Origin: Brevibacterium sp. S111
GTDB taxonomy: Bacteria > Actinomycetota > Actinomycetes > Actinomycetales > Brevibacteriaceae
Length of the DNA stretch: 64,000 bases
Direction: 5' to 3'
Assembly: GCF_004745075.1 (NCBI RefSeq)
Contig: NZ_RHFH01000005.1
Coordinates: 1 to 64,000 of the forward strand
Below, piece by piece: positions 17,365 to 25,704 of the stretch (position 1 is the first letter of the stretch; each line of letters opens with the position of its first letter). The notes under the pieces were generated by a model. It saw only the letters and a program-made list of their open reading frames with translations, was not told the DNA's origin and made no database searches. The position numbers and the translations under genes were made by a program.

Positions 17365-18633
17365 TCACTGACCGACCTTCTGCCGGTGCTCCTCAGTCCT
17401 CAGCTCGATCACCCGCTCGCTCGAACGGATGAAGCGCGCGGTCTGTGCACCCGGTGCGGTGTCGCCGAGGTAGAACTCTGCCAGAACGGCGACCGAGCCG
17501 TCCCGGGACACGGCCAGATCGATGAGGTCGACGACGTCGTCCTGTCCCCCGGGCTCCACCGTCGGGCAGTGGTCCAAGAGACCGCCGTCGAGGACTTCGG
17601 CTTCGGGTTCGTGCGGTTGGACCATGACCAGGGGCTTTCCTGATGACAGCCAGTCGAAGGCCACGGACGTCATTTCGACGACAGCGACGTCAGCTTCCTC
17701 GAGTTGCCACGACACGTCTGGGCTCTGGTCCAGGTAGCCTCTCGGATCCGATTCCACGATCTCTTTGACTGTTTCCAGTGCCTTCTCGAAATCGTGTCGC
17801 ATGACTCCGGTGCGTGGATGCGGTCGGAAGATCACTCGATACCCCGCTTCGAGCAGTGCGGTGACGATGGCCTCTCCGTTGAACGCGATGGTCCCGTACG
17901 ACATCGAGGGTGAGTCGCCCTCCCACGTGGGAGCGTAGAACACCGTTTTCGCATCGGGTTGGGCGGTCTTGAACTCTTCCCATTCTCGAGGAATGGAGCG
18001 CGGCCGATCCAACTGCGGCCGTCCGACGTCATACATACGATCGTCACTGAGCCCATAGAGAGTCTGCTCGATGCGCTGTCGAGCGGCCTGTCCTGCCGTG
18101 AAGACGAAATCATAGCCCTTGAGCTGGTTGGAGATCATCGAGATCTTCTCACTCTCACCGTGGCTGAGGTGAATGTGAGCTGGCTCCGGATAGCGAAGCG
18201 CCTGGAAGTTGCTCGTCGCCTGATTGACATAGAAAACAGCCCGAAGGCTCGGCGACTGCATGAACTTGTCCAGGCCGGTGGTCAAACGCGAGAACCGCAC
18301 CGGGAAGTCTGTGACGCCTTGCAGGTACTCGGCGACCGGCGCGTTGCGGACGATGATTCCGAAAGGGCGACTGCTGTGACCGTTGTCTTTGAGACGAGCT
18401 TCCAACTGTTCGAAGGGCCACAGCCACTGTTCCAGCTGATATACCGAGCTCAGGTCTCCTGCGAAGTAGGCCGCCGCTACGAATTCGTCGTGATCCTGGG
18501 GGTCGAACTCGTCCGAGAGCCGCGATTCGCGAACCCGCTCACGCAGTCTCTGCGCGACGAGTTTCGCCGCTGTCTGCGCGAAGTTGGCACCACGAACCGC
18601 GGTATGCGGCAGATCTGCCGGAAGAAGACTCAT
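17365..18633 (-). CDS. TagB/TagF-like glycerophosphotransferase, paralogue 2
   Basis: A 422-residue protein homologous to the gene at 6821-8101: VYQLEQWLWPFEQLE, FYVNQATSNFQALRYPE, HLSHGESEKISMISNQLKGYD, DVGRPQLD, VFYAPTWEGDSPSMSYG and FRPHPRTG. The C-terminal VVEMTSVAFDWLSSGKPLV replaces the usual TDYSS. These are the CDP-glycerol glycerophosphotransferase fold motifs. It is the first gene of the minus-strand run that continues with tagD, so it probably uses the CDP-glycerol TagD supplies, as primase or short-chain transferase. It diverges from the AfsR-like regulator with 136 bp between the start codons. Confidence 0.8.
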   Translation of the reverse strand: MSLLPADLPHTAVRGANFAQTAAKLVAQRLRERVRESRLSDEFDPQDHDEFVAAAYFAGDLSSVYQLEQWLWPFEQLEARLKDNGHSSRPFGIIVRNAPVAEYLQGVTDFPVRFSRLTTGLDKFMQSPSLRAVFYVNQATSNFQALRYPEPAHIHLSHGESEKISMISNQLKGYDFVFTAGQAARQRIEQTLYGLSDDRMYDVGRPQLDRPRSIPREWEEFKTAQPDAKTVFYAPTWEGDSPSMSYGTIAFNGEAIVTALLEAGYRVIFRPHPRTGVMRHDFEKALETVKEIVESDPRGYLDQSPDVSWQLEEADVAVVEMTSVAFDWLSSGKPLVMVQPHEPEAEVLDGGLLDHCPTVEPGGQDDVVDLIDLAVSRDGSVAVLAEFYLGDTAPGAQTARFIRSSERVIELRTEEHRQKVGQ

Positions 18634-18769
18634 GGATCCTATTGTGCATGTCTGTCTGTGCTCATCCTGAATTCGTCCTCCACTCGAGCTTGATTACGTC
18701 ACCCGCAGTCCCATGTCCGCGGGGAGCACGGGCACCCATTTGCGATGCAGCACAACTTAGACTGGACAG

Positions 18770-21700
18770 GTGAAGAACCCCCGGCTCAGACTCATCGACG
18801 ACGTCACCTGGGACAGTATCCCCGTCACGGGCGAACGCATCAGGTCCCTGCTGCGTCTTCTCGCCGACGCCGGTCCCCGCGGGCTGGCGAGCTCGAGTCT
18901 CATCACCGCGATCTGGCCCGACTCTCCGCCGACGCATCCGACCAAGGCTCTGCAGATCCTCGTCTCCCGTGCCCGCACCCTGGCTTCGGCAGAGGCGATC
19001 GCCCGCACCGAATCCGGTTACCGGCTCAACCTGGCCGACGAGGATGTCGACATCTGGGCACTGGCCTCGCTCCTCTCCGGTGCCGAGGAAGCACTGGCGA
19101 ACGGAGCGACGGACCAAGCACTCGAATCCGCGGAGACGGCCGCGGCTCTCGGCAATGGTGAGCGGGCAAGGAGGATCATCGCCATCGCGCGTTCCCGGCA
19201 GGGACGACGCCGTGAAGCTCTGCCCGAACTCGAGGCACTGACCCAGGCCGATCCGCTCGATGAGGAACTCGCCGCCGAGCATCTTCGCACCCTCGCCGCG
19301 GTCAAAGGGCCCTCGGCTGCCCTTGAACGATTCGATAGGCTCCGCAGCCTGATGATCGAGGCGATCGGCACGCGTCCAGGACACGTCCTGCGCAGAGTCC
19401 ACGAGGAGCTGCTGGCCCTCGACCGACCCATGCGTTCCGGTCTCCGTCATTCCGCTGCGAGCCTCCTCGGCCGGCACCGAGACATCGAAGAGCTGTCCGG
19501 GCTGCTGTCGACGGCGCGCTTGATCTCGATCGTCGGGCCGGGCGGGCTGGGCAAGACACGTCTGGCGCAGGAGCTCGCTCAGCTCAGCTCACTCCCCCGG
19601 GTCCATGTCATCGAGCTCGCTGCCATCAGCCACGCCGATGAGATCCTCAACGCGATCGCCGACGGCCTCCGCGTCCGAGAGACCGTCAACCACCTTGATC
19701 GCAATTCCTCGGGCCCGGATCTGCGCCGCCAGGTCATCACAGCGTTGAGCACGGGACCGAACCTGCTCGTCCTCGATAACTGCGAACATCTCATCGACGG
19801 GGTTGCCGCCATCGTCAACGACCTCCTCGCCGCGGTGGCCGACCTGCGTGTCCTCACCACCAGTCGCACACCCCTGCGTCTCACGGCCGAACACGTCTAC
19901 ATGCTCGGACAGCTGTCGCCGAGCGAGGCCGAGGAGCTCTTCATCCAACGTGCCCGTGCGGCACGACCGACCGTGACGATCGACAGTGACACGGTCGCCT
20001 CCCTCGTCGGCCACCTCGACGGACTGCCGTTGGCCATCGAACTCGCGGCCGCGAAGACTCGCACACTCACTCCCGAAACGATCCTCGACAACCTCACCGA
20101 TCGGTTCGTCCTTCTGCGCGGAGGTGACAGAACGGCACCTGAGCGGCATCAGACCCTGCAGGCGGTCATCGACTGGTCCTGGCAGCTGCTCGACGACGAC
20201 GCGAAGACGGCGCTGATGACGATGGCCCTCCTGCCCGATGCCTTCGGTGCCGACTGCGTCGAGGACATTCTCGAGGCCACGGCCATGCGGACGATCGAGG
20301 ACCTCGTCGACCAGTCCCTGCTCACTGTCATCGAACGTGACGGCAGAGTCCGTTTCCGAATGCTCGAGACCATCCGTGAATACGGCCACCTCCGCCGAGG
20401 CGAATCGGCAGAGGCCGAGCAGATCGAGAATGCCGTCGAACAGTGGGCGGTGGATACCTGTCAGAGCCTCATCGATGACATCCTCGGCTCCCGGCAGCTG
20501 CAGGCAGTGGGCAGGCTGCGAGCCGAGGAACACAACCTCACCCCTGTGCTCAGGCACCTCCTCGACTGCCGTGACGACAGGTCCATCGTCATGCTCGCAG
20601 CGTTGCTGCCCTACTGGATGGTCGGTGGTGAGCATATCCGCATCATCGAGCATTTCCAGCTCCTCGAACGCTTCCTGAGCGACTGGACGATGCCGCGACA
20701 CCTGGCCGAGCACACCCGCAGGGTGCTCGCCGTTCAGACCACGACCTGGGGGATGCTTCCGCGCTGGCACGAGCTCCCGGCGACCTCGCAGCTGCTCGAA
20801 GAACTCGGGCCCGAGTCCGCCGACCCCTTCGTCCGTGCGATGGCTCGGCTCGGGCTCGTCATCGTCAGGGCACCGGATACGAGCCATACCTCGCCTGCCG
20901 CTACCGAGCTGCGCGAGCTCACCGAATCCGCTGATCGCCTCACCCGTTTGGTCGCGTCCCCTTACCTGTCGGGAATCCAGGAGAACGCCGGGGAGTTGAC
21001 CGAAGCCATCGCCCTGCTCGACAGCGCCTTCGCAGATTTCCAGGCCGATGACCCACCGTGGCTGCCCACGCGGTACCACGAGTCCCTGGCCCAGCTGCAT
21101 CTTCAGCACGGTGACTTCGCCGAAGCCCGCGAGCACGCTATGGCCGCCCTGCCGACGCTTGCGCAGTTCGGCGACAGCATCGAATGCCGCTCCTGGCTGG
21201 CCTTCGCCGATCTCGGTCTCGGTGAGCTCGAGCGTGCCGAGGCGGAACTCACGGCCCTCGCCGAGGCCGAGGAACAGAACGAGCCGTTCGGCAACCGCTA
21301 CATGCTCCTCCTCGGTCGTGCCGAACTCGCACTGCTGCGCGGAGACGTCGCGGCCGGCATCGAACTGCTCGCTGTGGTCCGGCGCACCGGACGTACCCGT
21401 CCCGCGCTCCCGGGAGTGCCGGACAGTGACGGGCTCGACCCGTGGACTCTGCTCATCGGCGCGGTCTCAACCGTGGTCACCGCCCGGCATGAGCCCGAGT
21501 CCTCGGACGAATTTTTCGACTCGCTGATCGATCGGGCCGAACGCGCAACCGACCCGCACCGGGTGCATTACGATTTCCCGGTGCTGGGCACAGTCGCCTA
21601 CGCCGTCGCTGTCTGGCTCCGGCAGCGCGGGCAGTGCGTGCACGGCATCGATGGTGAGCAGGTGACCCGATTTGCGGCGCTGGCCGCCCGGTTCACCTTC

Positions 21701-21901
21701 AATCGGGTCTTTCCCTCACTCGACTGGACGAGGCTGACCAAGGAGCTCACCTCGGCGCAGATCGCTCGGTTGGACGAGATCACGACGGAGATAGATTCGC
21801 TCGACTTCGCCGAGGTGATCGCGCGGTATCACACCGACGCTCTCGCGCTCAGGCGCTCCGTTGGTACGACTTCACGGTCAGCGGCGCGAAGATCGCGATG
21901 A
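18770..21901 (+). CDS. AfsR/SARP-like regulator: BTAD, NB-ARC-type ATPase and TPR-like domains
   Basis: A 1043-residue regulator starting at GTG 18770. Residues 1-90 look like a winged-helix/OmpR-type DNA-binding domain (IRSLLRLLADAG...LITAIWPD...KALQILVSRARTL...GYRLNL). Residues about 95-220 are a bacterial transcriptional activation domain (BTAD). A P-loop ATPase follows (SIVGPGGLGKTRLAQELAQL near residue 250, Walker B LLVLDNCEHLID, and GLPLAIELAAAKTRTL). The C-terminal half is helical, TPR-like. Such proteins switch on nearby genes in response to nucleotide or ligand signals. It converges on, and overlaps by 53 bp, the DrrB-like permease gene, so it may control that exporter or the divergent wall operon. 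Confidence 0.85.
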   Translation: MKNPRLRLIDDVTWDSIPVTGERIRSLLRLLADAGPRGLASSSLITAIWPDSPPTHPTKALQILVSRARTLASAEAIARTESGYRLNLADEDVDIWALASLLSGAEEALANGATDQALESAETAAALGNGERARRIIAIARSRQGRRREALPELEALTQADPLDEELAAEHLRTLAAVKGPSAALERFDRLRSLMIEAIGTRPGHVLRRVHEELLALDRPMRSGLRHSAASLLGRHRDIEELSGLLSTARLISIVGPGGLGKTRLAQELAQLSSLPRVHVIELAAISHADEILNAIADGLRVRETVNHLDRNSSGPDLRRQVITALSTGPNLLVLDNCEHLIDGVAAIVNDLLAAVADLRVLTTSRTPLRLTAEHVYMLGQLSPSEAEELFIQRARAARPTVTIDSDTVASLVGHLDGLPLAIELAAAKTRTLTPETILDNLTDRFVLLRGGDRTAPERHQTLQAVIDWSWQLLDDDAKTALMTMALLPDAFGADCVEDILEATAMRTIEDLVDQSLLTVIERDGRVRFRMLETIREYGHLRRGESAEAEQIENAVEQWAVDTCQSLIDDILGSRQLQAVGRLRAEEHNLTPVLRHLLDCRDDRSIVMLAALLPYWMVGGEHIRIIEHFQLLERFLSDWTMPRHLAEHTRRVLAVQTTTWGMLPRWHELPATSQLLEELGPESADPFVRAMARLGLVIVRAPDTSHTSPAATELRELTESADRLTRLVASPYLSGIQENAGELTEAIALLDSAFADFQADDPPWLPTRYHESLAQLHLQHGDFAEAREHAMAALPTLAQFGDSIECRSWLAFADLGLGELERAEAELTALAEAEEQNEPFGNRYMLLLGRAELALLRGDVAAGIELLAVVRRTGRTRPALPGVPDSDGLDPWTLLIGAVSTVVTARHEPESSDEFFDSLIDRAERATDPHRVHYDFPVLGTVAYAVAVWLRQRGQCVHGIDGEQVTRFAALAARFTFNRVFPSLDWTRLTKELTSAQIARLDEITTEIDSLDFAEVIARYHTDALALRRSVGTTSRSAARRSR

Positions 21902-22703
21902 CGACGGCGCAGCCGAGCAGGGCCCAACCTGCCTCGGCGGAGAAGGTCGCCGAGTTCGCCAGGTCCCGCACCCCGGACACGACGTGGGAGATCGGGTTGA
22001 TGCCCACAAACCACTGCAGCCAGCCGGGCATGGATTCGACGGGGACGAAGGCATTGGACAGAAAGGTCAGTGGGAAGAGGATCATCATCGAAATGCCCTG
22101 CACCCCTTGGGCCGAGCGCACGATCGTGCCGATGTAGGCGAACGCCCAGGACAGGGACCACCCGGTGACGATGACGAGCACGATGGCCGAAACGACACCG
22201 ATGAGGCCGCCTTCGGGTCGATAGCCCATCGCGATGCCGGCGAGGAAGGTCACGGTCGCGGCGATCCCGTAGCGCAGCAGATCCGCGACCATCGGCCCGG
22301 CCAACGGCGCGATGCGAGCCACGGGCAGGGTCTTGAACCTGTCGAAGATGCCGGAGTCCATGTCCTCTCGCAGCTGCACTCCGGTGGCCATGCAAGCGGT
22401 CAGACAGGTCATCGCGAGGATGCCGGGGACCATGATCGGCAGATAGTTCGCGACGTCGCCGCTGATGGCGCCGCCGAAGATGAAGCCGAACATCGCAGTG
22501 AACAGGACCGGTTGGATGAGCACGTCGGAGAACTGCTCGGGCTCACGGCGCATGTGCTTGAGTGCGCGCGAGGCGAAGCCCATGGTCTGGTTCCATGTCT
22601 CGGCAAGACCCGGCCGACTGGGCAGGGAAGCGGTGTCTGTGTGGGTTCGGTCGATTGTCGTGGTCGATTCGGAAACGGATCGTTCAGCGGGGGCGGTTCT
22701 CAT
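21849..22703 (-). CDS. ABC-2 type permease, DrrB-like
   Basis: A 284-residue membrane protein with six likely segments and the ABC-2 pattern: LIQPVLFTAMFGFIFGGAIS near residue 65, then PLTFLSNAFVPVESMPGWLQ (a hallmark of DrrB-type drug exporters) and INPISHVVSGVRDL. It would form the channel of an exporter for hydrophobic compounds. Its ATG (22703) overlaps the stop of the drrA-like ATPase gene in ATGA, so the two form one operon. That partner gene is cut in two by the mobile element, so the permease has lost both its ATPase and its native promoter. Confidence 0.85.
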   Translation of the reverse strand: MRTAPAERSVSESTTTIDRTHTDTASLPSRPGLAETWNQTMGFASRALKHMRREPEQFSDVLIQPVLFTAMFGFIFGGAISGDVANYLPIMVPGILAMTCLTACMATGVQLREDMDSGIFDRFKTLPVARIAPLAGPMVADLLRYGIAATVTFLAGIAMGYRPEGGLIGVVSAIVLVIVTGWSLSWAFAYIGTIVRSAQGVQGISMMILFPLTFLSNAFVPVESMPGWLQWFVGINPISHVVSGVRDLANSATFSAEAGWALLGCAVVIAIFAPLTVKSYQRSA

Positions 22704-23222
22704 GCTGGGACTCCTTCTGTGGTCTGGGGCTGGGCCGGACGGTCGGTCGATGCCGTGTCTCCTGTGATGGTGAGGAAGACATCGTCGAGGCTGGGTTCGG
22801 CGACCTTGATCGAAGCGACGTCGATGGAGGCCTCCCGCAGGGCGACGAGGACGGAGGCGGCCTCCCCGGCCTGCTGCAGGGAGACGGTGATCTCGCCGGC
22901 ACCTGAGGAATGGACAGCGGCCTCACCGACGACGTCGGCGGTGATCCTCAGCGCGCGGTCGATCTCGTCGGTCGACGATTCCGCGTCAAGGCCCACGTGG
23001 AGGCTGGATCCGCCGATCGAGGCTTTGAGCTCGGCTGGCGTGCCCTGAGCGACGATCGTTCCGTGGTCGATGACGGCGATCCGATCGGCCAGTTGGTCGG
23101 CCTCCTCGAGGTACTGCGTCGTCAGCAGCACGGTGACTCCGGAGGCGACGAGGCCGCGGATGGTCTCCCACATCTGGTTCCGGGTCCGCGGGTCGAGGCC
23201 GGTGGTCGGTTCGTCGAGGAAG
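22700..23222 (-). pseudogene. 3' part of a DrrA-like ABC ATPase gene, split by the mobile element
   Basis: On the minus strand the frame reads FLDEPTTGLDPRTRNQMWET, the Walker B and D-loop, followed by the H-loop region (LLTTQYLEEADQLADRIAVI) and the DrrA-type C-terminal domain. Nothing upstream of FLDEP in this frame encodes the rest of the ATPase: the Walker A half lies 30 kb away at 53236-53765. The fragment could be translated only from an internal start such as ATG 23173, and the product would lack the nucleotide-binding loop. Excision of the element between the two 12-bp repeats would restore an unbroken reading frame. Confidence 0.92.
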
Positions 23223-23249
23223 CGAAAGGGGGATGGGAAGGCAGACGTA
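23211..23249 (+). other. Left attachment junction (core plus recombinase arm)
   Basis: The core TCGTCGAGGAAG is at 23211-23222. The inner arm GCAGACGTA (23241-23249) reads TACGTCTGC on the other strand; its outermost T lies 32.5 bp from the central GA (23216-23217). At the right junction TACGTATCAC starts exactly 32.5 bp from the equivalent GA (53241-53242). The two arms are therefore an inverted pair around the core, as expected for the attP half-sites of a large serine recombinase. The central dinucleotide is predicted to be GA. Confidence 0.75.
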
Positions 23250-23253
23250 CCTC

Positions 23254-24822
23254 ATGTCCATGAACACCACCACGATGAACACCACGACGAACAGGCTGCT
23301 GGAGCTGCCGCTGCTCACCCCGGACCTGCGGGCCGCGGTCGAGCGGCTCCGGGAGATGGCCGACGACGAATGGATTCCAGCGATCCTCTACGGGCGTGCC
23401 TCGCAGGACCGGCACAAGCTGATGCGCTCGATCGATGACCAGCTCACCGACATGGTCGGCTGGTGCCTGCCGATCCGCTGGTACCCGGAAGCGATCGTCC
23501 GCGACGCCGACCGGTCCGCCTCCCAATGGCGCAAGAAAGAACGGGAGGGCTTCGATGAGGCGATGGCGCTGATCGAGTCCGGCAAGTACGGCGGCTTCGC
23601 CTCCTGGGAGCCGTCTCGTGCCGGACGCGACATGGAGGTCTACGTGCAGCTGCGCAAGGCCTGCCAGCGTGCCGGAGTCCTCTACCTCACCCACGGACGG
23701 GTCTACGACTTCGCCCGCTCCGATGACTCGTTCATGATGGGGTTTGAATTCCTCCGCGCCGAGGCAGATGCGAACACGATGCGCGAACGGCAATTACGCA
23801 CGGTCAAGCTCAACGCCGACAAGGGCCGCCCCCACGGTCGCCTCCCGTACGGGTACCGGCGGGTCTACGACCAGCACACTGGTGTCCTGCTGCGCCAGGA
23901 ACCCGACCCTCACACGGGGCAGATCGTTCGTGACGCTGCTCGGGACGTGCTGGCGGGTAAGAGCATGTACTCGGTCGCGATGCGGTTGCAGGATGCCGGG
24001 GAGCCGACGCCGAAGAAGCCGTGGGCCGAGAGCCCTCGCGGCTGGGACACCTACACGGTCCGTCAGGTGCTCCAGAACCCCACGATCGCGGGCAAGCGCG
24101 TCTACCGGGGCGAGGTCGTCGGTGACGCCCAGTGGGAACCGCTGATCGACTGGGAGGACTTCCAGAAGCTCCAGCGCCTGTTCGCTGACCCGGGCCGGCG
24201 GGTCAAGGGCGGGGGCGGGATGGCTGCGAAGACCCTCATGGTCCACATCGCCCGCTGCCACTACTGCGGCAGGCCGCTGAAGCGGGCCACGCTGCGGAAG
24301 AAGGAGAGGACTCCCGCGGTGAAGTATCAGTGCCAGTTCCGGGGGTGTTATAAGACGATGATCTCCCAGCCGGGCCTGGACGCCTACGTCGAGCAGGTCG
24401 TGTTGGAGTGGTTCCAGAACCCCGCGAACCTGTCCCGCCTCACCGGCCACGATGACAACAGCTGGCTCCAGGTCGCCGGGGCTGCTGAGCAGAAGCGGGC
24501 GGCGTTGCAGGCCCGCCTGGACGAGGTGATCGAGCAGTACGCGGCCGGGAGCCTGAACCTCGACACGCTGACCAAGCTGGAAGCAGCGCTGCGCCCCCAG
24601 ATTGCTGAGGCGGAGCAGGCGCTCATCCCGCCGGTGACCGATGACCGCGTCCGCGCCCTGGTCACCGCTGAGGACGTGCCCGCCGCGTGGGCGGGCCTGC
24701 CGTTGGCGGAACGGCGGAAGATCATCAAGGCCACGTTCAACGTCCGCATCCGCCAAACGCAGAATCGGGGGCAGAACAGGTTTGAGCCCGAGCGGGTCCT
24801 TATCGAGCCCCGCGCGCTCTAA
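23254..24822 (+). CDS. Large serine recombinase (integrase of the element)
   Basis: About 522 residues. The N-terminal resolvase domain has ILYGRASQDRHKLMRSIDDQ with the catalytic Ser in GRAS, and WEPSRAGRD, the usual arginine-containing loop. The recombinase domain follows (GRPHGRLPYGYRRVYD, WDTYTVRQVLQNPTIAGKRV), then a zinc ribbon (CHYCGRPLK...CQFRGC) and a C-terminal coiled-coil region. This is the standard layout for phage- and ICE-type integrases that recombine short att sites without host factors. The start is ambiguous: ATG 23254 has GGAAGG 12 nt upstream, while ATG 23233 is adjacent to a G-run. It lies 10-40 bp from the left core and probably catalyses insertion into the Walker B codons of drrA-like genes. 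No excisionase (RDF) is recognised. Confidence 0.93.
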   Translation: MSMNTTTMNTTTNRLLELPLLTPDLRAAVERLREMADDEWIPAILYGRASQDRHKLMRSIDDQLTDMVGWCLPIRWYPEAIVRDADRSASQWRKKEREGFDEAMALIESGKYGGFASWEPSRAGRDMEVYVQLRKACQRAGVLYLTHGRVYDFARSDDSFMMGFEFLRAEADANTMRERQLRTVKLNADKGRPHGRLPYGYRRVYDQHTGVLLRQEPDPHTGQIVRDAARDVLAGKSMYSVAMRLQDAGEPTPKKPWAESPRGWDTYTVRQVLQNPTIAGKRVYRGEVVGDAQWEPLIDWEDFQKLQRLFADPGRRVKGGGGMAAKTLMVHIARCHYCGRPLKRATLRKKERTPAVKYQCQFRGCYKTMISQPGLDAYVEQVVLEWFQNPANLSRLTGHDDNSWLQVAGAAEQKRAALQARLDEVIEQYAAGSLNLDTLTKLEAALRPQIAEAEQALIPPVTDDRVRALVTAEDVPAAWAGLPLAERRKIIKATFNVRIRQTQNRGQNRFEPERVLIEPRAL

Positions 24823-24837
24823 AGGACGCGGGGCTCG
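24804..24837 (+). terminator. Hairpin at the end of the recombinase gene
   Basis: Perfect 11-nt arms CGAGCCCCGCG (24804-24814) and CGCGGGGCTCG (24827-24837) bracket the recombinase stop codon. GC-rich with no U-run; it lies between two convergent genes, so it may end transcription in both directions. Confidence 0.6.
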
Positions 24838-24862
24838 AAGCCAGAGAGGGCAGAGTGCCAGT

Positions 24863-25063
24863 TCAGTAGGTGGTGTCGCCGCGGAGTTGGTGGCGGATCA
24901 TCTCAGCCTGCTCAGCGCTCATGGGTGGGAAGCGGGCGGCGGTGGTCTTCGCGGCCTGCCGGATCGCCTCCCGGTCGGGCTCGGTCAGGGCCTCGTCGTC
25001 GATCGCCAGACGCGGCCTCGTCGTCGTAGTGGTGTCGGTTGGGGGTGTTGGGATGCTGTTCAT
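24863..25063 (-). CDS. Small hypothetical protein
   Basis: A 66-residue protein beginning MNSIPTPPTDTTTTTRPRLA. It has a low-complexity Pro/Thr-rich first 18 residues and then a charged helical part (DDEALTEPDREAIRQAAKTT, PMSAEQAEMIRHQLRGD). I chose ATG 25063 because the longer frame adds an unlikely Cys-rich stretch. I do not recognise a family. The position beside the integrase and the opposite strand would suit a small accessory protein such as a recombination directionality factor or a regulator, but nothing in the sequence proves it. Confidence 0.55.
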   Translation of the reverse strand: MNSIPTPPTDTTTTTRPRLAIDDEALTEPDREAIRQAAKTTAARFPPMSAEQAEMIRHQLRGDTTY

Positions 25064-25185
25064 AACTGACAGGTACGCTCTTACACCCGTGGCCAGAAAA
25101 AAGCAACCACAATATGTAGACATCCGAGTATCCGGGAGCTACTATATGTGGATGGTCAGTGCTGTCGTCCCTGTCAAGGCCCCAC

Positions 25186-25210
25186 GGTCGGGGTCGGGGT
25201 CGGGGTCGGG
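25186..25210 (+). repeat. G-rich tract able to form a G-quadruplex
   Basis: Four G-runs separated by TC (three runs of GGGG and a final GGG, 25190-25210) directly precede the first of the nine palindromes. The pattern fits the standard G4 rule with 2-nt loops. Confidence 0.6.
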
Positions 25211-25212
25211 CA

Positions 25213-25671
25213 CGGGGGTGCCGATTCGGCACCTCCGTAGCAGTCACCCGTCAGGCCTGCCGGTGGTGAAAATTTTGCACCACCGCCAGCCCTCGGACCG
25301 GCGAGCCTTCAGGGTGCCTGCACGTTGCAGTCACCGTGGCGTCACCTGGGATCTCCACGGTGGTGCCAGCGTGGCACCACCGTTGACCGTTGACGGGGGT
25401 GAAAATTTTCCACCCCCGTGGCCGGAGGCACGGTCCTGCAAATTTTGCGGGACCGCGGCGGTCGCGCAACGGTCCCGGAAATTTTCCGGCCCCGTTGACC
25501 CGCCTTGGCTGATGGCACGGTGGTGCCGATTCGACACCACCGTACTCGGCGGCACCGTCGCGGGGCGTCATCAACTGTGTGCGAAACTTTCCCGCACCGT
25601 ACGACCAGGTCTTCTGCCTCCGACTGCCCGTCGCGCGGGTGGTCAACGGGTCCGCACATTTTGCGGATCCG
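25213..25671. repeat. Array of nine 25-bp imperfect palindromes (CGG-N19-CCG)
   Basis: Units start at 25213, 25261, 25358, 25394, 25431, 25470, 25518, 25575 and 25647. Each is 25 bp with a one-base centre, and each except the eighth (start C-T-G) begins CGG and ends CCG. Arms differ between units but stay complementary within each (for example GGTGGTG/CACCACC, GGGGGTG/CACCCCC, GGTCC/GGACC). Six units have an A/T centre close to AAATTTT; three have a GTGCC...GGCAC-type centre. One to three mismatches per unit. Long frames across this area on both strands look non-coding. Possible roles: binding sites for a dimeric protein, RNA hairpins, or a transfer or maintenance site. No match to CRISPR, since the repeats are not identical and there are no spacers of fixed size. 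Confidence 0.8.
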
Positions 25672-25704
25672 TTCTCCTGACGGGCTCCTCGACTTCGTGC
25701 TGGT

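Noticed and set aside
19589..21136. 515-codon open frame on the minus strand
   Set aside because: It is the antisense shadow of the AfsR-like gene; its sequence is low-complexity and fits no family, while the plus frame carries P-loop and BTAD motifs.
23211..23222. tRNA gene as integration site
   Set aside because: No tRNA-like sequence at either junction; the core is protein-coding sequence for FLDE of an ABC ATPase.
25213..25671. CRISPR array
   Set aside because: The repeats are not identical, spacers vary from 11 to 72 bp and no cas gene is near; units are palindromes with covarying arms.
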